Below, piece after piece: positions 24,073-36,689 of a stretch of 64,000 nucleotides of DNA. Within the stretch, counting starts at the first letter, position 1; every line of letters starts with the position of its first letter. The notes beneath the pieces were generated by a model. It ran no database searches. It worked only from the letters and a program-made list of their open reading frames with translations, and was not told the DNA's origin. The stretch spans positions 13,074,125 through 13,138,124 of the forward strand of contig OZ024856.1 of assembly GCA_964017155.1 (NCBI GenBank). The letters run 5' to 3'. Origin of the DNA: Oasisia sp. SBJ-2009 (taxonomy: Eukaryota > Annelida > Polychaeta > Sabellida > Siboglinidae). The translations under genes and the position numbers were made by a program.

Positions 24073-25095
24073 ATGTACAAGAGGCGAGTGGCATTCTTTC
24101 TGATGGTGACGTCTGTGCTTCTAGGAACACTGTCCATATACAATGCACTGTTCAGCAGCGAGCCAGAGAACGAAGTATTGGCCGCACTCGACAAGCTGTA
24201 CGATGACGGAACACAAGACCTAGCGCGGAAGGACATCGACTACATAGAGCCCATAGAACCGGACATACAAACCGTGGCTCCTTTAAAGCGTAAGGTCGCA
24301 GGTGCCAGACGCCGACGATGGTACCGGCGACATCACTCGTCCATGAAGCAGATGGCCATAATGAACGTGGAAGAAACCGAAATCATATTTGACATTGTTG
24401 CGAAACTAGCCGAAGTGTGCAATGCGCAGAACATAACCTATTTCCTGTACGCCGGGTCACTGCTGGGTTCCTACCGACATCACAACATAATCCCGTGGGA
24501 CGATGACATCGATGTCATTGTGAATGTGACACAGAGGGTCCCCCTCTACGCGGCCCTAGACACCCTGGCCCCTCGCTACACTGTCGCCTACGCAGGAGCT
24601 CGGCTCAAGTTCTACTCCGCGCGGTCGACTCCGCAGTCGAACTACCCGTGGAGATGGCCGTACGTCGATATCAGCTTCTTTTACGAAAATGCAACACATG
24701 TTGGCGACATTTCGTCGCAGTTCAGCCACTGTGTCTACCCCAAGTCGATCGTATTTCCGCTGCATCTTAGACCACTGGGGAATTTGTTTTTGAATTCTCC
24801 ATTTGATGCATACGCATCATTAAAGATTACATACGGCAGTTTACATTACTGCAAGACTCATCCGTACAGCCACAAATACGAGGAAGTTAACAGTGTAGAA
24901 ACGTACATGAAAATACCGTGCGAGAGGCTACAGAACGTTGTGCCTTTCGTCCACCGGAGCAAAGACAGCGGGGGCGTGAGAGAAACACTCATGAAGGGGG
25001 ACACCACCATTCACTCCATCGTTGTTAACGAGCCACGATACGCAATAGTAACGACGTTCAGTTTAGATCTCTTCGAGTCTAACGAGCTCGTATAA
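24073..25095 (+). CDS. LicD/fukutin-family phosphotransferase-like type II membrane protein (copy B)
   Basis: A 340-residue paralogue of the gene at 13082, same length. N-terminus MYKRRVAFFLMVTSVLLGTL forms the signal-anchor; the LicD signature (YFLYAGSLLGSYRHH, PWDDDIDV) is intact. Visible changes against copy A: H2Y, Y9F, I19T, H119Q, S127A and a C-terminal Leu-to-Val. From the codon after GTCCCCCTC to GAGTCTAA the DNA looks identical to copy A. An in-frame ATG at 23719 would give 458 residues but crosses the non-triplet 46-bp array, so I reject it. Both copies appear functional. Glycan target is unknown; Golgi residence is inferred from the fukutin/FKRP family. Confidence 0.85.
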   Translation: MYKRRVAFFLMVTSVLLGTLSIYNALFSSEPENEVLAALDKLYDDGTQDLARKDIDYIEPIEPDIQTVAPLKRKVAGARRRRWYRRHHSSMKQMAIMNVEETEIIFDIVAKLAEVCNAQNITYFLYAGSLLGSYRHHNIIPWDDDIDVIVNVTQRVPLYAALDTLAPRYTVAYAGARLKFYSARSTPQSNYPWRWPYVDISFFYENATHVGDISSQFSHCVYPKSIVFPLHLRPLGNLFLNSPFDAYASLKITYGSLHYCKTHPYSHKYEEVNSVETYMKIPCERLQNVVPFVHRSKDSGGVRETLMKGDTTIHSIVVNEPRYAIVTTFSLDLFESNELV

Positions 25096-25199
25096 GGCGT
25101 GCAAGTCTCGCGCGCGAAAACGAGGCGGAAACGTGGGGAATAGTGTGTAATCACGTGCGTGCTACGTGTGTTGAACACTGACGAGACATCGCATACTGC

Positions 25200-26052
25200 G
25201 TAGACTCGAGTGTACTTCTGTGAGCATTGCACGAGTACTTCTGTGTCAGCCACAGTTGTGAGCATTGTACGAGTACTTACGCGTCAGTCACAGTTCTGAC
25301 CATTGCACAAGAAGTACTTCTGCATCAGTCACAGTTGTGACCATTGCACAAGAAGTACTTCTGTGTCAATCATAGATGTGACCACTTCACAAGAAGTACT
25401 TCTGTGTCAATCACAGCTGTGGCCACTGCACAAGAAGTACTTCTGTGTCAGTCGCAGTTGTGGCCATTGCACAAGAAGTACTTCTCTGACAGTCACAGCT
25501 GTGACCATTGCACAAGAAGTACTTCTCTGTCAGTCACAGATGTGACCATTGCACAAGAAGTACTTCTCTGTGTCAGTCACAGCTGTGGCCATTGCACAAG
25601 AAGTACTTACTTCTGTGTCAGTCACAGCTGTGACCAGTGCACAAGAAGTACTTCTCTGTGTCATTCACAGCTGTGGCCATTGCACAAGAAGTACTTACTT
25701 CTCTGTCAGTCACAGCTGTGACCAGTGCACAAGAAGTACTTCTCTGTGTCAGTCACAGTTGTGACCATTGCACAAGAAGTACTTCTCTGTGTCAGTCACA
25801 GTTGTGACCATTGCACAAGAAGTACTTCTCTGTGTCAGTCACAATTGTGACCATTGCACAGGAAGTATTTCCCTGTGTCAGTCACAGCTGTGACCATTGC
25901 ACAAGAAGTACTTCTCTGTGTCAGTCACAGTTGTGGCCACTGCACAAGAAGTACTTCTGTGTCAGTCACAGCTATCCCCATTGCACAAGAACTTCACTGT
26001 GTCAATCACAGATGTGGCCACTGCACAAGAAATACTTCGCTGTGTCAGTCAG
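25200..26052. repeat. 43-bp minisatellite, about 20 units (duplication B)
   Basis: Same unit as at 14405-15050, more homogeneous and longer. Units vary between 39 and 47 bp by loss or gain of CTGTGT and TACT. It is followed by the shared closing block ending at 26226. Confidence 0.95.
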
Positions 26053-26226
26053 TCAGTACTCTCCAGATCAACTTATCTTCTGCAGCCTCTATACTGCAGC
26101 CTTGATTTGCTCAAATTTTAAACATGTTATTTTTATTACCTCTCCCACCTGTTCTTTTCAAAGAAAACCTTACTTCAAACACTAATCTTTGGAAGTTCAT
26201 TTTTCTGAGACGCCAGGTGCATGACC

Positions 26227-27481
26227 GTCTTGTCAAATACTAGCTATGCCTAAATTGCTGCTTTGAAGAAGAATGTCATACAGTCTGAACTGAAACTGCT
26301 CCACTGTTTAGCTACACAAATGAGAGTAAATATGCAGTGATGTGACATTTGTGTACTCATCGGATATTCTATGTTGCAAATATCTTCAACGCAAATTGTT
26401 TCCAGATATGTTTTATTCAATCCGTTGCAGACCTACACTTGTAATAAGAAACTGGAATACTCGGTAAACAAGTGCATACTTTCATATGTTGGCTAAATCC
26501 AAGTAACTCACTGAAGATGCTGTTTTACAGTATTGTGTATTGTGATTGTTCGAAACTACCTAGTTAACAGTAGGAGTATAACATTAAACAAGCAGATATT
26601 TTCTTGGATGCTTTGCACATAATACACAACAAATGAGATATCTGCAGCTGGTGAATCACGGGTACCTTTGACGGTAGATTTCAGAAGGATGCAAGAAACT
26701 GTGGAATAATTTGGATACTATTGAAGAAGTGTTAATGAGAGTGTTGGAAGAGGGTTGTTTCAGCTCTTTGCCCTTCTATACGTGATGAGGCAATAAACCT
26801 TCCCAGCCGCTACCAGAAAGCTGCATGGTAACATTTTAAGCAACATGCATGATAATATTTTAAGCAACAGAGAAACAGTCTTACAGAAGCAACGCGAACA
26901 TGTCAATAGTTGATGTAATCCAACACCAATTAAATATGTACACAAATGTGTAGTAATGTAACATTTCATGAACTGCTGATGTGACACAACAAAGCATAGA
27001 CGTCAGCAAAACAAACAACATTTACAAAAGCTGAATGCAGCTTCTGGCTTAGACTTCAAAGCATTTTATGCCTAATATTTTGAACATTGAATTGAATAAT
27101 TTAGGAGCCAAGAACACTCCAGGTTTAAATAAAACCTATTAAAGCCTTACCATGGAAGGTGCTAAATTTAAGACAGACAATTAAAGACATCGCACACACA
27201 CACGCACGCACGTATTACAGCTGCAGTCAAATCATATATGAAAATAAACTTCAGCTGTTGCATTACATTTTTCATAATTTGGATAGTATTGAAGAAGTAG
27301 TACTTCTTTCATAGCTCACAAACATAAGCGTAATGCATAAGCCAAAATAGAAACGACCGTCTGGAAATGTGCTTGTATTATTCAATCTCAGTACTGGTGC
27401 AGTTATGTATTTGTGCTCCTGTGCAGAGGTCTTTTCTGCACCGGGCAGACACATTTCTACTGCTCCAGTGTCACACAGATC
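26227..27481. other. Non-coding stretch 3' of SCCPDH
   Basis: No exon recognised. ATAATTTGGATA.TATTGAAGAAGT occurs twice (about 26705 and 27276), a trace of a dispersed or duplicated repeat. A short (CA)n/(CG) stretch lies at about 27190-27212. Confidence 0.55.
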
Positions 27482-30400
27482 TTACTGCTCCAGCACAGAA
27501 AATTTAACGTTGTGTTGCTGAAGACGATCCAGGAGGGTTGTGTCTGCAAACGCTGCTCCGGGGGTGAACACGCCACCTCTGGAACACAAGCACAAACACC
27601 AGCGTAAGTCAGCAACTGGTGCAGGTCCTCAGTCCACTGGTCAAGTGGTTATCTCTAACGAAAGAGGTGCCAACAGGTTTTATTACCATAGATTCTTTAA
27701 CCTCTTGGATCCTGAACACCGAAATTTCAGGTTTTGACACCAGTGTGTACTATAATCGCTAGATGTTACTCGTTTTTTGCAGAAACGTCGTCAAATTATA
27801 CCCGGATGTAGACAGATGATTTATCGATAGTTTGACACCAAGTTTGCATATATCTATCAAAATCAAATCAGCAGTCGATCGTAGATGTTTCACTATTCAT
27901 GTTAGCGATGTTCATGAGGAAGAATTGCAGTTGTTTAGTTAGCATGTCCGATGATTTGGATGGAAATATGAAAAGCAGCAGCTATGTTGACAGCCGTGTT
28001 TGACATCGGCACTATTTCATTCGATTCTCAGCTGTCAAATAATTGCGCATTAGCCACAAAATAAAACTGATTTTAATGTATCTTATCGTCCATCTTGTTT
28101 CTTGTCTGGATTGTTGACATAAATAATATTTCGATTATTTTCAATACGTTTTGTAGTCACGCCACAGTAATTTTGATGACACTGTTGGCAAATCTATTCT
28201 GATTTACACAATATAATTTTGCGTTGTACTTGCATATCATTATGCTATATTCCACATAGCACTTGTGATGGCAGTGTCATTTGCTGTATGTAATATTTCA
28301 ATCCTGATTTGATAAAAACAGGACCAACTTCCTGAGTGACATAAAATAGAACCCAGTTGATGTATGAGTGTTAGTTTTTATGGTTCTCATTGAAAACATA
28401 TTATATCTTGCAATGATATAATAATTGAGAAAATAATTGCTTATAAATATGGAGGAATCAACAAAACAAAACTGATTTTCATATATATTGTCGGCCATCT
28501 TGAATGTTTTATATATGTAAATTATATATTAATTACTTTCAGTTAGTCATACAAAAATGATGTATACATCAGTGTATAGATAATTCCTTTCTGGTTCAGA
28601 TTATATACACTTTTATATAATTGTGATGAACAGTTTTTATGATATGGTTCATTATGTGAACCCATGTCTGGTCATTGTGTTGAGGTCCTCAGAAACTCAG
28701 GGTTTAAGAGGTTAATAAATGGGTTTATCAGTTAGGGCTTTCTGGGGATACCCCCTTTGCGCATGTACGTTGTGAATCCATAAAACTGTGGCCAACAAAT
28801 GGTCATATTTTCATGCTTTTTGGGCAATATATTGGCTACATGTAGTTTAAAAGTTTGTATTACGCAACACTGTATGTATGGCATTCAGCTAATATTTATG
28901 TAGGACTGCGGATACTTCTACAATTATCTACACCCAAAATTAGAAGTTAAAGTCAAATCCTTGGACTAGCATCAGTGTTATTATGGTACTACCACTGTGG
29001 GAGACCAGCGATCACACCCGTTTACCATATTCAAAGGTTATTGGTCCCTACATAAATATATTTAAATTAGCAATGAAGTTACTTCAGATATGTAAAGAGA
29101 ACATATTTAGCTAGTTAAACAACGTGTGCCCCTTACTTAGGAGTTAGGTGTAGAATACTCTACAGGCCAAATAAAATAAAATATGGGAACAAATTATATT
29201 CCACTATGTTCAAACATAAATTTATTATTACGTTTTACTGCATAATTGCCCCCTTATTTAAATAGTTAGTTTATGGGTTATGTCACTTATTTGCATCACC
29301 ATACGTCTCCCAATTTTCGGAAACTAACTAGACATGTATTATGACCACAGTACAGGCAGCGTTCTAACCATAGGTTGTATGCACTGTGAGTGATATGTTA
29401 AAATGATATGATACATTAAAATAAAAATGTATTTGCTCTGAGTAGTTACAACATTATATTGTATATTACTGGAAATATAAATACCCATCACTGTCCGTCT
29501 GCAATATTAAAGTGGCCACTAAAATTTACCTTTTCAAGTTATGGGAATAATGTATACATTTCTGGAATGGACAATGTTTAGGCATATTAATTACTGCATG
29601 CCTTTTATAAAGAAAACATGATATTACATAAAAATCACAGAGACTAGTTAGAGGTATGTAGGAAAAAATACTATACACGACAGTAGTCCCTAAACTTCAG
29701 TGCTTCACCATGAAATAAACAAAATAAATGTAAGAGATATTTCTGACTTACCAACATTAACAAATACCCGATACCGGGTATGCTGTATATACATATAACA
29801 TAAATTTCATCAGTTAAATCAGTACTAAATAGGTATATCTATGCTATAAGTGTGTGAGAATGTGTGAAGATGGATGGTGATGGTGCCTAAGCAACCATAA
29901 TTTCAATTAGTTACAGAATTGTGGTTTTTTGAAGTTACCCAAATTCTTTAACTAATGTACCAATAAGTACTTGGTAGATCCACCTTAAAGATAACGTGAC
30001 ATAGGGAATTTCAAAAATACCATCTCAGAACCCTACTGGCATCAGTTTCGTAAGAAATTACCATATATTTTTAATCTTAGTTTACTTATTTTATGAAATT
30101 ACTTCATCATATGTTGTGGGATAATATATTAATGCTTTAATTAAATAACAAATGAAACATGTATTCCTACAAACCGAGCCATATTGCTTTATACTTTGAG
30201 ACATAGCTTTATGTAGAGACCTGTCCACCCGTCATTTGGACGGGTAAAAACGAATATGGACAGGTAGAAATTTTGGTGGACAGGTAAAAAAATTGGAGAA
30301 ACAAAAGGTCTTCCAAAACCATAGATATTGTTAGTTATGCCTAGAAAGTGAGTGTAAATAGTGTCATATGTGTGTTTGTAGCCCATTTCAGGTCATCAGG

Positions 30401-32102
30401 CACATCTGAAAGTTTGTAAACTGGCTTAACAGTTACCATGAGCATCCATGCGTCCACCAAAACATGTGTGACTGGCAATAATGTTATCCTGCATAAAGCC
30501 CTGCTTTGAGAATAAGTGAGATGTTCACTTAGAAGAATGTTTTTGCAACACTCACTTTGGCGGCAGTTTCTCCGTCTCGGTCAGCATGACATACGCGGCC
30601 TGCACCATGCATATTGGGGTAGTGATGTAGCCGGCATTAGGCCCCGACACTCTCGTGACAATCTTCTTCTTGGGGGCATCGCCCTCCCCCTCCTCCTCAC
30701 CCTCGTGGCCGTACCCCACGAGGGTGTGAGAGAAGGAGCTGTCTGCCACCTGCTCTCGTGTCGGGCCACTGTCAGAGAAGCTGCCGAAGGTGAAGAAGCG
30801 AGGGTACTTTGTGAGGAGACGACGGCCGAGGCTGAAGGAACTGAGCAGACCCATGACGAGGACCACAGGCAGCGCCCCCACCACGAACAACAGCGACGGG
30901 ACGCACTGGTACGCTCGGAACGCCACCTAGTGACAACAACAGCACATTAATGCACTGAACACCACCTAGTGTCAATATCAAGCACAGATTGAGGATTTTC
31001 ACTTATTGTTGCAACTGGAACTAATGTACAATCAGTTACCACGGTGACAACAAGCGTGCACTTGCAAGATCCGTAGATGCACAAGTCCACTCACCGGCTG
31101 TTCTTGTTTCTTCACAAAGTTGTCCGTCTGCGTGCGGTAGACGACAGACCTGTCACAGCCAAGGAAAGGCACACACCACTTGTTGACGTCCTTGCTGTAG
31201 AAGACAAGGGAACTGCAACAAGGAGACCGAGTCGTGAGACAGAATGTTTTCACTACCACTGTCACATGTCAACCTGCAGCCACGAGTCTGATACTGATAG
31301 CTGCATACTGATAGCGGTGTCTTCAAATGAGCTTGTTTGTTCCTCTGTTTACAAATTACTCATGAAAATATAGCTCTTAAGACTAGAACTCAGTTAAGTT
31401 TGAGGAATTTGGGTATCCACACACGACTAAAATAAGCCAGATTTTTATGGTTTACTTGTCCACCAGACTAAGTAGTTTTGAAATCTACTTGTCTGGCAAA
31501 ATCTCTACTTGTCTGAGTTGTTGTCAAATGGAAGCAAGGGTTTGAAGAAGAAAAAAACATCCTTGTTTCTTGAGAACAAGCACAATCTTTGTGTTGTTTC
31601 ACTGCGCACACTTCTGACTGACTTGTGACCAAAGAGACAAACTGATTTGAAATACACAAGCAAACATTCATTTGTAAATTCATTTGTAACTATTTTCCTG
31701 TTCAGTATCATTGTTATGATACATCATGGATATAAAAAGAAGACACCATGACTGCCCACAGACCATCCAACTGGAAGCAAAATGGGGGTAATTAAGTAGT
31801 ATGTTTGTCATCTTACATGATGCACATACCGTTTTGGGGCAGAGTGTTTTCGCTCTGGCATCTTCACCTCTGGCACTGAACTACGCAGTCTTTTCAGCTC
31901 GTTCTTGAAGGCAAAACTTTGAACAGCTGAACGCCATGTGCCACTGTTTACAACTGAACCCTGAAAGTGAAGCCAAGTAAATTGTTGAACGTATACTTCC
32001 TTAACGCATTTCATCATTACAACACTTCACACATTCTTCAAACTGTTTATATATATATATATTATATATATATATTATATATATATATAGTGTCTTCAAA
32101 CT

Positions 32103-32180
<78 letters not shown>

Positions 32181-35100
32181 TTTGCATGCCAGATTTGTTG
32201 GCCTACCCATTCACGGTGGCAAATATATATATATATATTATATATATATATACACAAAGCACTACAAAGCCATGGCCCTCAGTCGTCAGTGACACCAAGA
32301 GTCTATATCCAAAGTAGTGATTGAAGACTTCAATGCACAAATACGGAAAAGAACAAACCCTATGGAAAGATGGAAACAGAAGTGGGCAAATTTTGACTCA
32401 AACTGAGAAACGAGAGGTCAACATCAAGAAAGTACAAAATTATGAATACCACGTTTAAGAAGAAAGCAGGGAGAAAAACAAGGCCTGAGGCTGAACAAGT
32501 CAAAGGTGATGATGGAAAAAGACACACCAATTAATGTCAAAAACACTCAGACCAAGAGTTTTGAAAGCTATGTCTACCTGGGACAGAGATACAGCACCAG
32601 AGACCAAAACCAAGACATGGAGACTCAAAGAAGAATCACGGCCAGATGGACAGCATTCGCCAAGTACCGTGACATCTTCAAGGGCAACATTGGAACATGC
32701 TTGAAGAAACAAGTCTACAACTTATGCCTACTTCCAGCAATGATATATGGTGCGGAAACATGGACACTCTCACCAGTCAAGCAAAGAACAAGCAAGCAGC
32801 TGCACAAACAAAGATGGAAAGAAGTTTGTTAAACATCACATACTGGGAAAAAAATACACATCTGTGAAAGAGAAAAAACAAAGGTCGCAGACGTGATTGA
32901 ACAAGTCAGAAGACGGAAGTGGACCTGGGCAGGGCACAACAGCAGGATACGAGATAACCGATGGACATTTCCATGTGGAAAATCTGGTTGCTATAGTTAT
33001 ATTTTTTTAAAAATAACTAGTATCATACAAGGAATACTCAGACATTATAATTTCAATTATTTTCATAAATAAATCTAGTGATTTTGAGAATTTATTTCAG
33101 AGGATGTCTATCCAAGCTCTCATACTGGAGTGCCCGAAATGTGTTGTCGTTATATTATATAGAGATATTCCCTGCATTAGCAGTTGTAAGTTTGTTATCT
33201 GAGTGAATAACCCGGCAGTTGACTTACATGAATGCCACTGTGATGGTCTACATAGTTCTCCAGGCAGCAGAGGCGACCTGAAGGCAACATTCAAGACAGC
33301 ATTCTATATGGGCTGAGAAGTAAACGACAGTCAATCAGCGATTCAAGTACGGACAAACATTGCCTGATAAAATTCCACATAGGTGACTTTGAAGACCACA
33401 ATTACAATAATAACTTTCATTTTTAAAATATATTATAGATTTGTCTTGTATTTTATTATGATTAATGTTTACATACTGTTTTAATAATGCAATTATTTTT
33501 ATTTTTATTTCTCTACTCTGTATTTCATATTTTTATGATGACGAACGCTGAAAAATGAATTTCCTGGTCCAGGACAATAAAGTTTTGTTGTATTGTTTTG
33601 TATTTTATATCATGACACACAGTGATCACAACCATGCGACTTTATCGTTGTCTTGTAAAACACAACTAAGAAGTACTTTGTTGTTGCCTCAGTGACATGC
33701 AGTCAACATTTTTTACATCACCCTCGAGAGTCCGAGATACTTGAGTCGAAGAGTTTGAAATGAACCAACATGCTTTATGTAGAGACCCGTCCACCCGTCA
33801 TTTGGATGGGAAAAAACGAATATGGACGGGTAGAAATATGGATGGATGGGTAAAATATAAAGGAGCAAAAAAGGGTCTTCCAAAACCAAAGACATTGTTA
33901 GTTATGCCTTGAAAGTGAGCATAAATGTTTGTAGTCCTTTTCATGTCAAAAAAATACATTTAAAGTTTGTGAACTGGCTTAGCAGTTAACATCCACATGT
34001 CCACCCAAACATGTGTGACTGGCAATAATTTGATCCTGCATAAAGCCCTGTGAACCAACCGTTGAACTGTTTTTTTGTGTAGATGACCCCCATCTCAGCT
34101 GGGATACTGTCCCAGCCACATGCCCCAATCATGTAGATCCCTTGTTCCTTGGCCTTGCCATTGTATAGCAGCCGCATCTTCTCCAGGAACTAAAAACCCA
34201 ACTAACCAGTTAATTTGGCTGTGTGCCGTGTACCACTAACATACACAGTATGACGAAACAGGCAGATAATGACAAGGAGTGGAAGACTCCATGTGCCATT
34301 TGTAAAGTAAACTTGGGAGTAAAGTGTAAAGCTTGAGGACCCTTAACAATAGGATGATCCAGATTATGGTAAAAATTAGTATCCGTAGAATGATAGGAGC
34401 GAGGGTTTCTGACAATGGCGAAAAATACCAGAAGGTGCTGTGCCTGTAAGATAATAATAACAATAATGTCACACCTAAGGCCCTCACTAACTGTCACCCC
34501 TGAACCAGCCACCCCTGAACCCCTAAACCAGCCACCCAAAAACAGTGACCCCTGAACCCCTCCCCTGAACAACTGGGAGCAAAGTCGACAAACACATGCT
34601 ACGAAAGAAGTGCACTTACATAGACTTCCCCCGAGATGTCTACGTGGTGGGTTCTGTTCTCGACACAGGCCCGCACCACAGCCTCGCCGTACAGGGCATA
34701 GGGCCCCACACAGTTGAGCACCAGACGGGCCTTCTGACACATCTTGTCCAGGGACTCCTGGGCATTGACGTCAGCAACAAGAACTGGGACATCCTTCAGG
34801 TCCTCGCCTGGAACACAACAAACACACACACATAAGCCAGGGACATCCTGCAGGTCCGAGCACACCATACCATATGAGGTTTACCATAATTATTTATTTG
34901 TTGATATTTTTGTTTGCCCAAGCTGCATACAAATACATGGTCCACATTTATATGATGTAATTTTTTTTATTCATGACGATGGTTCAAAGTAGACAGGTTT
35001 TGTGTAGCACAATGGGGCCGCTCGTAGTTAGGTTTTATGTCAATTTCCCCTAAATAATAGGACGAAAACATGATGTATCTATTCTTATTTTTTAAAACCT

Positions 35101-35948
35101 TTACTTTATACGATCGATAAATGCATTGTTGGCAGATACATATATATTATGATATTTAACTGCCTCCGAATATTGACACGTGCGTTTGTTTACATTTCTT
35201 ACTTCGACGCCGCTAGATGGCGCGATGATACGGAAATAACGCAAAAGAGCTCGAGTGCCGCCTCTATACTTCTTTCCTCTATGGTCAGTGAGTGCAATTG
35301 GCATCCTTTTTCAATTGCGCAGTTTTTTAATATAAATCATATCTTCATAATTTGTTTCTTTATTACTACTTTGTTACCTTTATGAACATTGCATTTTTTA
35401 ATCTAGGGATGCAAATATGCACTTTTTAGTTTTAAATAAAATTGTAACGACTGAAATTTGTGTGGTTTTTATCTTATACCGGACTAGTAAACTTTTGTCT
35501 TTACTAGTCCCGCTGTCTAGTAAAGTTAAGTAAATGCCGAAGTTCTACCCATGATATGGGTAGAACATGAGACTCAATGAGGCTCACATGACATGGGACG
35601 AGTCCCACTAATTTTTTTTTACATTTTTAAAACGTCAAACTCGCACAGTCAAACGTGCTGCGGCTATCTAGACTCGCCCAGGCAGGGCAGGGCCAGACAT
35701 TTCGACAAGTATGGTCTATGGAGTAACACTAACTTGACTAAGTCTAAGTAACTAAGTCTCCTAGATTTACCAGTTTGTTTCGATGCTTCATTGAGGACAT
35801 TGTGTAATTTGTCGGCATTTCGTCCAGCGATTGCCCATTTAAGTACGCGATTCTGCTCGTGGACCGTTCGGGCTATTTCTTCGGTAACATATTGACCCGT
35901 GAAGCCACTGGCACCGAACACAACGATATCATACTGTTTATCCTCCAT
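27482..35948 (-). CDS. SCCPDH: Saccharopine dehydrogenase-like oxidoreductase, complete eight-exon gene
   Basis: Exons in coding order: 35948-35771, 34807-34620, 34189-34060, 33277-33228, 31960-31830, 31212-31095, 30926-30556, 27578-27482 (stop TAA). All junctions are AG/GT and phases agree, giving 420 residues, close to the vertebrate protein (about 430). Exon 1 has the Rossmann motif FGASGFTGQYVTEEIA (about 11-26); exon 2 has VLNCVGPYALYGE and DISGE; exon 3 has YMIGACGWDSIPAEMGVIYT; exon 4 supplies only about 17 residues (LENYVDHHSGIH); exon 7 has a hydrophobic segment (about 273-298), FSDSGPT and GYITTPICMVQAA; exon 8 has GGVFTPGAAFADTTLLDRL. The family is a predicted NAD(P)-dependent oxidoreductase found on lipid droplets and mitochondria; its substrate is not established. 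A repeat of the 16956 family begins 65 bp upstream of the ATG. Confidence 0.95.
27701..28711. mobile_element. piggyBac-like non-autonomous element in SCCPDH intron 7
   Basis: Flanked by TTAA on both sides (27697-27700 and 28712-28715). The ends are inverted: CCTCTTGGATCCTGA on the left against CCTCTTAAACCCTGA (complement of the right end). Inside, AAACTGATTTTAATGTATCTTATCGTCCATCTTG (about 28066) resembles about 28468-28502. No transposase ORF. TTAA duplication is the hallmark of piggyBac-type transposition. Confidence 0.7.
28716..30200. other. SCCPDH intron 7, unrecognised AT-rich part
   Basis: No exon, RNA gene or known repeat seen. A block at 29,759-29,790 contains CCCGATACCGGGTA. Confidence 0.5.
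30207..30503 (-). repeat. Intronic repeat, copy 1 (53 bp after the exon 7 donor of SCCPDH)
   Basis: Matches 33772-34050 along nearly its full length: TTTATGTAGAGACC.GTCCACCCGTCATTTGGA, GGTCTTCCAAAACCA.AGA, ATTGTTAGTTATGCCT, and ACATGTGTGACTGGCAATAA...ATCCTGCATAAAGCCCTG. No ORF. Confidence 0.9.
31213..31829. other. SCCPDH intron 5
   Basis: No exon or RNA gene. About 31440-31520 contains several copies of an ACTTGTC(C/T) motif (TTACTTGTCCACCAGAC, CTACTTGTCTGGCAAAATCT), resembling the GGACRGGTARAA elements of the intronic repeats. Confidence 0.4.
32048..32250. repeat. (TA)n array in SCCPDH intron 4
   Basis: TA runs at 32048-32088, 32107-32178 and 32222-32250, with AACTGTTTATATA duplicated at 32041 and 32100. 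Confidence 0.95.
32260..32975 (+). mobile_element. Non-LTR retrotransposon RT C-terminal fragment in SCCPDH intron 4
   Basis: The plus-strand frame from 32506 contains YVYLGQRYSTRDQNQDMETQ, then GNIGTCLKKQVYNLCLLPAM and IYGAETWTLSP. After a stop and a frameshift (about 32830) it continues EQVRRRKWTWAGHNSRIRDN. This is the usual region after the RT domain (YLG......E...RI, LPA..YGAETW, R..W.WAGH..R). Inactive and antisense to SCCPDH. Confidence 0.85.
33310..33615 (+). mobile_element. Probable LINE 3' UTR/tail in SCCPDH intron 3
   Basis: AT-rich sequence ends GAATTTCCTGGTCCAGGACAATAAAGTTTTGTTGTATTGTTTTGTATTTTAT, with AATAAA followed by degenerate TTTTGTAT tail repeats, like many non-LTR elements. 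Confidence 0.45.
33772..34050 (-). repeat. Intronic repeat, copy 2 (10 bp after the exon 3 donor of SCCPDH)
   Basis: Second copy of the 30207-30503 repeat in the same orientation, lying almost directly behind the 5' splice site of exon 3 (donor 34059-34054). It contains short GGACGGG/CCCGTCC foldbacks. Confidence 0.9.
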
Positions 35949-36012
35949 GTTTTTGCTCCGACACCTTCGAGACCTGCTCGAGAAATAACGCGATGTCAGA
36001 CCGTTATTACTA

Positions 36013-36291
36013 GCCTCGATTACCCAGGCTCGGTGAGGTCCCGGGGTGATAATACCAGAGAGCTTTAATTGTCTTTGATATTAGGACTTTTAGATGCCTG
36101 GGTCACAGTGGGTGATAATTGAAATTATTATTTTTATCTTCTGTAACACTTGTGACCGCTACGGCGGCTTAACACCAGAATAGGATAAAGACGCTAATTG
36201 GCCCTCCGGACGAATTTTAAATAAAAATAAAAAAGGATACCCTTTTTATCAAATAATACTATAATAAAAAACTAATCAAAATTAAACTTGC
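36013..36291. mobile_element. Interspersed element upstream of SCCPDH (family of 16956-17360)
   Basis: Shares GCCTCG.TTACCCAG.CTC.GTGAGGT, the block around GC.AATTGGC, and the AT-rich tail AATCAAAATTAAACTT with 16956-17360. It starts 65 bp from the SCCPDH start codon, so it may lie in the 5' UTR or promoter. Confidence 0.65.
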
Positions 36292-36689
36292 CAAAAAACC
36301 ATTTTCGTTATTAGATTTTCATTTAATGTTCTACTGTTTATTTTGTCCAGACTTACTTTTACTTCTACTCAAGTGCAAAATAAAAATAGTTCAGTCACCC
36401 ATGTATTCTATAAAAACAAATGTCATAATAATGCCTGCAACTCAAACAGTCTAACCCATAAAACATGCAGTTACTACCTGAACAACGTATGCAAGTGAAA
36501 AAATTCTTGTTAACATTTTCAAAATATATTGCATATACATGCATGTATATACTATTTACATAAATCCCTACAATTCATTATATGTGTTATGTTTATATAT
36601 GTGGCCTATATACGTGGCTCACTGGTCAGTTGATACACACACGCGTGTATCTTTTCAAAATAGAGAAAAGTTACTGAACGGTTTCTGAG

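Larger units (their letters stand above)
16770..26226 (+). repeat. Segmental duplication unit B (contains LicD gene B)
   Basis: Collinear with 5,850-15,198 in direct orientation. Relative to A it has extra sequence at about 16952-17533 and 21912-22252, lacks the 7409-9121 segment, the 93-bp TIR insert and the (TCTG)n array, and has longer 60-bp and 43-bp minisatellites. Confidence 0.95.

Noticed and set aside
34210..34740. 176-residue minus ORF overlapping SCCPDH exon 2
   Set aside because: Different frame from the conserved exon and mostly intron; shadow ORF.
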